Source: Patescibacteria group bacterium (GTDB lineage: Bacteria; Patescibacteriota; Dojkabacteria; SC72; T1SED10-24). Taken from it: a stretch of DNA of 5,308 nt. Shown here one piece after another: positions 1 to 4,539 of this stretch. The DNA is taken from the NCBI GenBank assembly GCA_007136035.1, contig SLHS01000087.1, forward strand, positions 1-5,308, given 5' to 3'. The position numbers and the translations under genes were made by a program. The notes beneath the pieces were generated by a model. It searched no databases and had not been told where the DNA came from. It was given only the letters and a program-made list of their open reading frames with translations. Every line of letters starts with the position of its first letter. The stretch's first letter is position 1.

Positions 1-251
1 AAGAAAATAAAAAACTTCTTGAAGATGGTAAACATAAAAAAATAAATACCATTGGTTATAAAGAATTTGGTGAATTTTTTGAAGGCAAAATTTCTCTTCA
101 ACAAGTTAAGGAAAAAATATTTGTAAATACTAGACAATTTGCAAAAAAACAAATCACCTGGTTTAAAAAGAATGAAAATGCGATTTGGGTTGAAGATTAC
201 GATGAAATTTACAACAATTTAAAATCGTTAATGACAAGTTTGAAATCATAG
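1..251 (+). CDS. miaA: tRNA dimethylallyltransferase, C-terminal end (partial)
   Basis: MiaA transfers a dimethylallyl group to N6 of A37 in tRNAs that read UNN codons, next to the anticodon, in the cytoplasm. Only the last 82 residues are in the window; the reading frame is open from base 3 and the 5' part lies beyond the left edge. The visible part carries the family's C-terminal signature: a TIGYKEF motif, an acidic stretch followed by SLQQVKEKI, then NTRQFAKKQITWFKK, matching the conserved TRqyAKRQxTWFr block. It stops with TAG at 249-251. The last 43 bp overlap, tail to tail, the end of the HD-domain gene on the other strand. Both proteins reach their family-typical C-termini, so the overlap looks real. 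No terminator hairpin is visible after the stop. Identification is from motifs and is firm; completeness upstream cannot be judged. Confidence 0.93.
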   Translation, partial: ENKKLLEDGKHKKINTIGYKEFGEFFEGKISLQQVKEKIFVNTRQFAKKQITWFKKNENAIWVEDYDEIYNNLKSLMTSLKS

Positions 252-916
252 CCCAAGTATTCTGCTGCAATACGACAATAATTCATACGATCCATAAATA
301 TTTCAAAATATTCCATGACTCTACAAAATTTCTTGTCTATTTTTAATTTAAGAGTTATTGTTTTCTTTTTTTTGTCAATCAAAAGTTCATTATCTACCGT
401 AGCATAATTTACTCTATAGTGAATACTTTCTTTGATTTTTTCTAAATCATTTTCTAGAACTCTTTCTCTTCTAACATCTGATTTATCTGCAATCACAGTA
501 ATGGCAGATGCAGGATGTGTGAATTTCATACCTTCTTTGTCATGATTCGCAATCACCTGCATTAATATCGTCAAATCTTCTATCTTGATTTTGTTTTGAA
601 ATATATTAAAAAACAAAATACTACCGAAATAGTGATGGTGAGTTCTTGAAAGAAAGTTGCCAATATCATGACATAAAGCACCAGTCATAGATAAATCCTG
701 ATTGTATTTAGACAAACCTAGGCTTGAAGATATATACTTTGCTCTTTTCGCAACAAACTCTGCATGATTAAAACCATGCTCTGTAAAATCCATTTTCTTT
801 GTTACAAAATAGCTCTTTTTTAACCAACTTAAAACTATCGGATTTTCTTTCACTTGGGTAAATATTGGAAAGTTTTCTGCCGTTTGTTTACATTTTTTAT
901 GAATAATTCTACCCAT
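209..916 (-). CDS. HD-domain metal-dependent phosphohydrolase, uncharacterised family
   Basis: A soluble 235-residue protein of the HD superfamily, whose members are usually metal-dependent phosphohydrolases acting on nucleotides or cyclic dinucleotides; the substrate here is unknown. The metal-ligand pattern is intact: H47 in EHGFNH with H51, the H83-D84 doublet in CHDIGN, a histidine run at 93-95, H125-D126 in ANHD, and D144 in ADKSDVRRERV. This combination, plus the C-terminal block YFEIFMDRM..C..AAEYLG, matches an HD protein family I recall from clostridia and Thermotoga-like bacteria. The last 80 or so residues form a family-specific tail rather than a known second domain. The ATG at 916 lies 6 bp after the serS stop, with no Shine-Dalgarno sequence, so translation is probably coupled to serS in the same operon. 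Its 3' end overlaps miaA by 43 bp. Family assignment is good; biological role is open. Confidence 0.85.
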   Translation of the reverse strand: MGRIIHKKCKQTAENFPIFTQVKENPIVLSWLKKSYFVTKKMDFTEHGFNHAEFVAKRAKYISSSLGLSKYNQDLSMTGALCHDIGNFLSRTHHHYFGSILFFNIFQNKIKIEDLTILMQVIANHDKEGMKFTHPASAITVIADKSDVRRERVLENDLEKIKESIHYRVNYATVDNELLIDKKKKTITLKLKIDKKFCRVMEYFEIFMDRMNYCRIAAEYLGYDFKLVINDFKLL

Positions 917-922
917 TTTATA

Positions 923-2191
923 CTAAGACTTTTCTATTTTCTTTTTACCAAAATACTTTTGTAAAACTTCAGGGATATCAACACTCCCATCTTCATTTTG
1001 ATATGTCTCTAACAAAGCAACCATCAGTCTACTTGTTGCAAGACCTGAAGCATTTAACATATGTACAAACTTTGTCCCATCACTTTTACTCTTGTATCTA
1101 ATATTACCTCTTCTAGCCTGATAATCTTTTACATTCGAAACAGAACTAACTTCATAATATTGCTCCATAGATGGTATCCAAACTTCAACATCGTAAGTTC
1201 TTGCTGCAGGTGCCGAACAATCTCCAGCTGCAAGTTTTGAAATTCTGTAATGAAGATTTAATTTTTTAACAAGATTAGCTGCCTTCCCGACAAGTTCCTC
1301 AAATGCTTTCGGTGATTGTTCATGAGTGGTGTACTGAAACATCTCTACTTTGTTAAACTGGTGTGTTCTCATTAATCCTCTCTCATTTGCCCGGTAACTA
1401 CCTGCTTCTCTCCTATAACAAGGGGTATAAGCGAAGAATTTTTTAGGCAAATCCTTTTCGTCTAAAATCTCATCTCTGTATATGTTAACCAGCGCTGTTT
1501 CTGCTGTAGGGAGAAGACAATTACCATCCTGTACCCAATATACATCATCTCTGAATTTTGGAAGTTGACCAGCAGTATACGCAGAATCTTCAACAAGCAA
1601 ATGCGGTGGAAGAATCATTTCATAATTATCCTCTAAGTGTGTATCTATGAAAAAATTAATCAAAGCCCACTCCAATTTAGCACCTTCACCTACATACATA
1701 GCAAACTGTGAACCAGCTAATTTAGCTGCTCTTTCAAAATCTACAAGATTCATATTCTCACAGATTTCAACATGATCTTTAATTTTAAAATCAAAATTCC
1801 TTTTTTCTCCAACTTCCTCAACAACAACATTGTTTTCTTTTTCTCCAGCAGGAACATCTTCATCTGGGATATTGGGCAAAACTTCCAATTTAGTTCTTAA
1901 AGCATCCTCCAATTCCTTAACCTGCATCTCCAATTTCTTAACTTCTTGAGAAACCTCCTTTAGTTCATCAATCTTTTTCTTAAAACCTTCAGATCCTTTT
2001 TCCATCTTAGCCATTTCATCATTAAAACCTTTTTGTTTAGCTCTAAGTTCTTCAAATTCTCTCTTCTTTTTTTTCACTTCTTCATAAAGGGAAACAATCT
2101 CATCAAGGTTAAATTCATCAGCCCCCATTCTCTTTAAAAGAGCCTTTTTAACAAAATCAGATTTTTCAGCTATTAATTTTGCATCTAACAT
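923..2191 (-). CDS. serS: Seryl-tRNA synthetase (class II)
   Basis: SerRS charges tRNA-Ser with serine in an ATP-dependent reaction, as a cytoplasmic homodimer; it also supplies Ser-tRNA(Sec) where selenocysteine is used. The 422-residue length is typical for bacteria. Residues 1-25 have the usual MLDxKxIxExxDxVKxAL start. About 30-103 is a lysine/glutamate-rich antiparallel coiled coil, the arm that grips the long variable arm of tRNA-Ser. The class II core follows: motif 1 around 188-197 ending in PP, the serine/ATP-binding TAE at 229-231, motif 2 YRREAG at 259-264 through the HQFNKVEMF segment, E347 in YYEVSSVSN, and motif 3 LNASGLATSR at 379-388. All key residues are present. The ATG at 2191 fits the family N-terminus; no clear ribosome binding site precedes it. 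It lies 20 bp after the small basic protein gene and 6 bp before the HD gene, implying co-transcription. Confidence 0.97.
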   Translation of the reverse strand: MLDAKLIAEKSDFVKKALLKRMGADEFNLDEIVSLYEEVKKKKREFEELRAKQKGFNDEMAKMEKGSEGFKKKIDELKEVSQEVKKLEMQVKELEDALRTKLEVLPNIPDEDVPAGEKENNVVVEEVGEKRNFDFKIKDHVEICENMNLVDFERAAKLAGSQFAMYVGEGAKLEWALINFFIDTHLEDNYEMILPPHLLVEDSAYTAGQLPKFRDDVYWVQDGNCLLPTAETALVNIYRDEILDEKDLPKKFFAYTPCYRREAGSYRANERGLMRTHQFNKVEMFQYTTHEQSPKAFEELVGKAANLVKKLNLHYRISKLAAGDCSAPAARTYDVEVWIPSMEQYYEVSSVSNVKDYQARRGNIRYKSKSDGTKFVHMLNASGLATSRLMVALLETYQNEDGSVDIPEVLQKYFGKKKIEKS

Positions 2192-2211
2192 ATTAAGATA
2201 TTTTAATACTT

Positions 2212-2514
2212 TTACTTTTTTTTAGCAATTTTTGTCTCATATTCTTTCTCTATTTCCTTAAGTTTCCACATAAAGAGTTTACCCCTATTTTTTGCATTTG
2301 GATAGTCGATAGCAAAAGAAAAAGCCTGTTCCATCCAAGCCCTTGGTTTTTCTTTAGCAAGCTTTATATACAAACTTACAGATTTTAATTCCCCGAGTTT
2401 ATAAGCTATACGATAACCGTAATCTTGAAATTCTTTTGAAACATACTTATGTCTATTTGTAAAATCTTTCTTAAAATCTCCATCTTTTTTCATTAGGTCT
2501 TTTACACTATCCAT
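2212..2514 (-). CDS. Small basic conserved-looking protein of unknown function
   Basis: I cannot name this 100-residue protein. It has no signal peptide, no membrane segment, no cysteine and no recognisable catalytic motif. Residues 1-25 are lysine/aspartate rich. A denser core spans about 31-88: DYGYRIAYKLGEL, then SLYIKLAKEKPRAW, then a helical stretch with an aromatic/alanine pattern, then GKLFMWKLKEI. The C-terminus (89-100) is charged and ends in three lysines. The pattern is all-helical and basic, which would suit an RNA-, DNA- or ribosome-binding role, but that is inference only. The core reminds me of small hypothetical proteins seen in Candidate Phyla Radiation genomes; this recollection is unverified. 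The gene lies 4 bp after the trmD stop and 20 bp before serS, so it is inside a translation operon. Tight packing on both sides and an unbroken frame support it as real. ATG at 2514 is the furthest upstream start; M8 is an alternative. Confidence 0.8.
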   Translation of the reverse strand: MDSVKDLMKKDGDFKKDFTNRHKYVSKEFQDYGYRIAYKLGELKSVSLYIKLAKEKPRAWMEQAFSFAIDYPNAKNRGKLFMWKLKEIEKEYETKIAKKK

Positions 2515-2518
2515 ATAA

Positions 2519-3196
2519 CTATTTTAATAAATCTGGTCTTTTTAATTTAGTAATTTTTTTTGCCTCTTTCTCCCTCCACTTTTTTATTTCTTCATGATTA
2601 CCACTAAGTAAAATTTCTGGTACTTTCATACCATCATAATTCTCTGGTCTAGTATATTGGGGATATTCTAAAGTATCATTTTCAAAAGATTCATCTTGAG
2701 ATGAATTTTCATTTCCCAAAACACCAGGAATTAATCTTAAGTATGCATCAACGAAGACAAGAGCTGGAAGCTCACCACCAGAAAGTACAAAATCACCTAT
2801 TGAAATTTCATAATCAACAAGGCTTTCATAAACCCTTTCATCCATCCCTTCATAATGCCCGGCAATTAAAATATAGTGTTCGCTTTCTTCATTTAAATAC
2901 TTCTTTAGTTTTTTTTGATTTAATGTGTCCCCTCTAGGCGTCATAGCTATAACTTTGGAGCCAGTTTTTCGCAAATCCTTAATTGCTCTATCTATTGGTT
3001 CTATTTTCATAACCATTCCTGCACCTCCACCATAGGGAGTATCATCTACCTTCCTATGCTTATCATGTGTCCAATTTCTAAGATCAAAAACTCTAATTTT
3101 AACATCACCTTTTTCTTGAGCAATGCGAAAAATTCCTTCTTTGAGAAAATTGCTAACACTTTTAGGAAAAATTGTAATAATGTCAAATTGTATCAT
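2519..3196 (-). CDS. trmD: tRNA (guanine-N1)-methyltransferase TrmD
   Basis: TrmD uses S-adenosylmethionine to make m1G37 in tRNAs with G at position 36 (Leu, Pro and Arg isoacceptors), preventing +1 frameshifting. It is a SPOUT-class enzyme with a trefoil knot, active as a dimer. At 225 residues it is shorter than the roughly 250 of proteobacterial enzymes but shows the full core: MIQFDIITIFP at 1-11, DDTPYGGGAGMV at 51-62, MTPRG at 85-89, AGHYEGMDERV at 112-122, SIGDFVLSGGE at 132-142, R154 in DAYLRLIPGVLG, and YPQYTRPE at 178-185. The catalytic aspartate equivalent to D169 of the Haemophilus enzyme aligns with E169 here, with an Asp one residue earlier. The start is taken at 3196: the frame is open to an ATG at 3265, but those 23 extra codons read through the tRNA gene. 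No Shine-Dalgarno sequence is seen. It begins the protein-coding part of the cluster, 24 bp after tRNA-Glu. Confidence 0.96.
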   Translation of the reverse strand: MIQFDIITIFPKSVSNFLKEGIFRIAQEKGDVKIRVFDLRNWTHDKHRKVDDTPYGGGAGMVMKIEPIDRAIKDLRKTGSKVIAMTPRGDTLNQKKLKKYLNEESEHYILIAGHYEGMDERVYESLVDYEISIGDFVLSGGELPALVFVDAYLRLIPGVLGNENSSQDESFENDTLEYPQYTRPENYDGMKVPEILLSGNHEEIKKWREKEAKKITKLKRPDLLK

Positions 3197-3220
3197 TTGG
3201 AATTTTTTTAATATAATAAG

Positions 3221-3292
3221 TACCGCCACTGGGAATTGAACCCAGGTTTTATGATTGAGAATCATATGTCCTAACCACTAGACGATGGCGGC
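3221..3292 (-). tRNA. tRNA-Glu (anticodon CUC)
   Basis: A complete cloverleaf reads on the minus strand from 3292 to the discriminator base A at 3221. The acceptor stem is GCCGCCA with TGGCGGT, six Watson-Crick pairs plus a terminal G1-U72 wobble. The D arm is GTCTAGTGGTTAGGAC. The anticodon stem TATGA/TCATA (5 bp) encloses loop TTCTCAA, giving anticodon CUC (plus-strand gag at 3257-3259), which reads GAG. The T arm is CTGGG, loop TTCAATT, CCCAG. The variable loop is only four bases (AAAC), so base 47 is missing; together with U11-A24, U13-G22 and A46 this is the known glutamate tRNA identity set. The 3' CCA is not encoded (ACTT follows), so a CCA-adding enzyme is needed. No terminator follows it before trmD, which suggests one shared transcript. 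Confidence 0.96.
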
Positions 3293-3297
3293 TTCAC

Positions 3298-3330
3298 TGT
3301 GTTAGGGTGTCATTTTAACACAAATTGACA
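3298..3330. repeat. Two interlocking inverted repeats in the divergent promoter region
   Basis: TGTGTTA at 3298-3304 is the exact inverted complement of TAACACA at 3316-3322 (7 bp arms, 11 bp apart). TGTCA at 3308-3312 is the inverted complement of TGACA at 3326-3330 (5 bp arms, 13 bp apart). The first repeat covers the -10 and likely transcription start of the leftward promoter; the second ends in the -35 of the rightward promoter. They could be operator half-sites for a regulator acting on both directions, or chance in an AT-rich spacer. The short arms and long loop make a transcription terminator unlikely. Confidence 0.4.
3305..3320 (-). promoter_or_regulatory. Probable extended -10 promoter for tRNA-Glu and the trmD-serS-HD cluster
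   Basis: Read on the minus strand, TGTTAAAAT at 3320-3312 fits an extended -10 (TGnTATAAT with one mismatch). Transcription would start near 3305, about 12 bases before the tRNA 5' end. The hexamer 17 bp upstream (TTTCTG, about 3335-3340) is a poor -35, which extended -10 promoters tolerate. It is the only spacer upstream of the cluster large enough for a promoter, so a leftward promoter is expected here. Confidence 0.5.
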
Positions 3331-3352
3331 TTTTCAGAAAGTTATATATAAT
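3325..3352 (+). promoter_or_regulatory. Consensus sigma70-type promoter for greA
   Basis: TTGACA at 3325-3330 and TATAAT at 3347-3352 both match the housekeeping consensus exactly, with a 16-bp spacer. Transcription is predicted to begin about 6-8 bases after the -10, near 3358-3360. The greA ATG is at 3363, so the message would carry a leader of only about 3-5 bases and no room for a ribosome binding site. Confidence 0.85.
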
Positions 3353-3362
3353 ATAGCGTCCT

Positions 3363-3854
3363 ATGATAAAAAAGAAAGAAAAACAAAAAGTAAAACTTAC
3401 AAAACATGGTCTGGAAAAGCTCAAAAAAGAGTTGGACTATAGGCGTAATGTTCGTAGAAAAGAAATAAATGAAGTAATCCGGTCTGCTGTTGAAGAGGGA
3501 GATTTAAGCGAAAACGATGAGTACAGTCTTGCTTTGGAGGATTCGTATGCGAATAACGCAAAGATAGAAGAGCTAATGGATATTATTAAAAATGCTGAAG
3601 TCGTTAAAGATTGTAATAGTACCAAAGCCATCTGTATTGGACACAAGGTAACACTAAATGCAGAAAACGGGGACAAAATGGAGGTTCACCTTGTTGGGGA
3701 TACAGAAGCAAATCCTCTTAAAAAGCGCATTTCTAGTACATCCCCTATGGGATCAGCGCTAATGGGTAAATCAGTTAAAGATAAAGTAGAAATAGATTCA
3801 CCTTCGGGGAAAAAGAAATATACCATCGTAAAAATAGATACCCCATCAAATTAA
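3363..3854 (+). CDS. greA: Transcription elongation factor GreA
   Basis: GreA enters the secondary channel of RNA polymerase and stimulates cleavage of backtracked RNA, rescuing stalled complexes. The 163-residue protein has the family layout. A lysine-rich N-terminal extension (1-11) precedes LTKHGLEKLKKEL at 12-24 and the coiled coil to about 80. The hairpin tip GDLSENDEY at 46-54 carries the acidic D47 and E50 that position the catalytic metal. A C-terminal FKBP-like domain (about 88-160) includes the SPMGSALMGK segment at 127-136. The start at 3363 is the only Met before the conserved LTKHG block. No Shine-Dalgarno sequence precedes it; the consensus promoter ends 10 bp upstream, so the mRNA is nearly leaderless. 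Transcribed as a single gene, away from the tRNA-Glu cluster. Its stop TAA (3852-3854) overlaps by 4 bp the end of the opposing kinase gene. No terminator is visible. Confidence 0.96.
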   Translation: MIKKKEKQKVKLTKHGLEKLKKELDYRRNVRRKEINEVIRSAVEEGDLSENDEYSLALEDSYANNAKIEELMDIIKNAEVVKDCNSTKAICIGHKVTLNAENGDKMEVHLVGDTEANPLKKRISSTSPMGSALMGKSVKDKVEIDSPSGKKKYTIVKIDTPSN

Positions 3855-4537
3855 GGAGAAACAAGAGTTCCTGAATTTAATAGTTTTACAATATCAACAT
3901 TCAAATTGCCACCAGAAACTCTAAAAGCTATTTTTTCCTCTTTACAAAACAATGAACACTCTATATCTATTGGAGCATTCATACTTGGTTTGTGTTTGTA
4001 TCCTATTTGGTTATAGAAGATTTTAATGTACTCTTCCCATACAAGATTTTTAAAAGGCTCAGGATTATCACCTTTGTTAGGATCAGAAGAGTATATATAA
4101 TCTATATTAGAAATTTTATGGACAATCTTAAGATTCAAATTACTTGCAATATTAGCAGCTACCATATCTGTACTCCAACCTTCTACAACACCACCTATAA
4201 TTGCACCTTTTGTGTTTTGTTTAATAGCTGTACAAAGCTCCGTTATAGATTCAAAATATACAATATCTTTACTATTGAACAGTCCTGAAAACATCATTGC
4301 GTTAACTCGCGTCACTTTTATACCCATTCTATGTTTAGAAGAATCGGATTTAATATACTCTTTTACTTGATTTAACAAAAATCTACCTATTTTTCCTCCA
4401 CCAACAACAAAAATAACTTTTTCATAGTTTTTTTGATTTTCAAACCAATTTATAACTTTTTCAAGAAACTCTATATTTATTCTCAAATCATCATCGTAGA
4501 ATACCGAACCTCCAATTTTAATAACAATTGAATTCAT
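3851..4537 (-). CDS. Amino-acid-kinase-fold protein, archaeal UMP kinase-like
   Basis: A 228-residue cytoplasmic protein of the aspartokinase/UMP kinase fold. It probably phosphorylates a small acid or nucleotide with ATP; UMP to UDP is the nearest guess. Motifs: K7-I-GGS at 7-11, VVGGGKIGR at 44-52, the nucleotide-kinase-like HRMGIKVTRVNAMM at 69-82, GGVVEGWSTDM at 115-125, and SNIDYIYSSDP at 143-153, matching TNVDGVYxxDP. The MGIxxTRxNA and STDxxA pattern is closer to the archaeal UMP kinase type than to bacterial PyrH, but MosA/MosB-like or other family members are not excluded, and no gene symbol is assigned. The ATG at 4537 is chosen over an in-frame ATG at 4606: it starts the fold directly (MNSIVIKIGGS), lies 2 bp after the upstream stop, and the longer version would overlap the membrane gene. 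No Shine-Dalgarno sequence, so translation is likely coupled. Its end overlaps greA by 4 bp. Confidence 0.85.
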   Translation of the reverse strand: MNSIVIKIGGSVFYDDDLRINIEFLEKVINWFENQKNYEKVIFVVGGGKIGRFLLNQVKEYIKSDSSKHRMGIKVTRVNAMMFSGLFNSKDIVYFESITELCTAIKQNTKGAIIGGVVEGWSTDMVAANIASNLNLKIVHKISNIDYIYSSDPNKGDNPEPFKNLVWEEYIKIFYNQIGYKHKPSMNAPIDIECSLFCKEEKIAFRVSGGNLNVDIVKLLNSGTLVSP

Positions 4538-4539
4538 AA

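Noticed and set aside
2701..2937. 78-residue open frame on the plus strand within trmD
   Set aside because: It is antisense to conserved TrmD motifs, has a biased His/Gln composition and no homology I recognise; a shadow of the real gene.
3197..3265. 23-codon N-terminal extension of trmD from an ATG at 3265
   Set aside because: These codons are the 3' half of the tRNA-Glu gene plus the spacer; TrmD family proteins begin at the MIQFDIITIFP block, encoded from 3196.
3298..3322. Possible intrinsic terminator from the TGTGTTA/TAACACA repeat
   Set aside because: Seven AT-rich pairs around an 11-base loop with no U-tract on either side, and it sits on promoter elements between divergent genes where no transcript needs to end.
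3437..3676. 79-residue open frame on the minus strand within greA
   Set aside because: Antisense to the conserved GreA coiled coil; its serine-rich translation is what reversed greA codons give.
3992..4288. 98-residue open frame on the plus strand within the kinase gene
   Set aside because: Antisense to the conserved kinase motifs with no recognisable domain; probably chance in AT-rich DNA.
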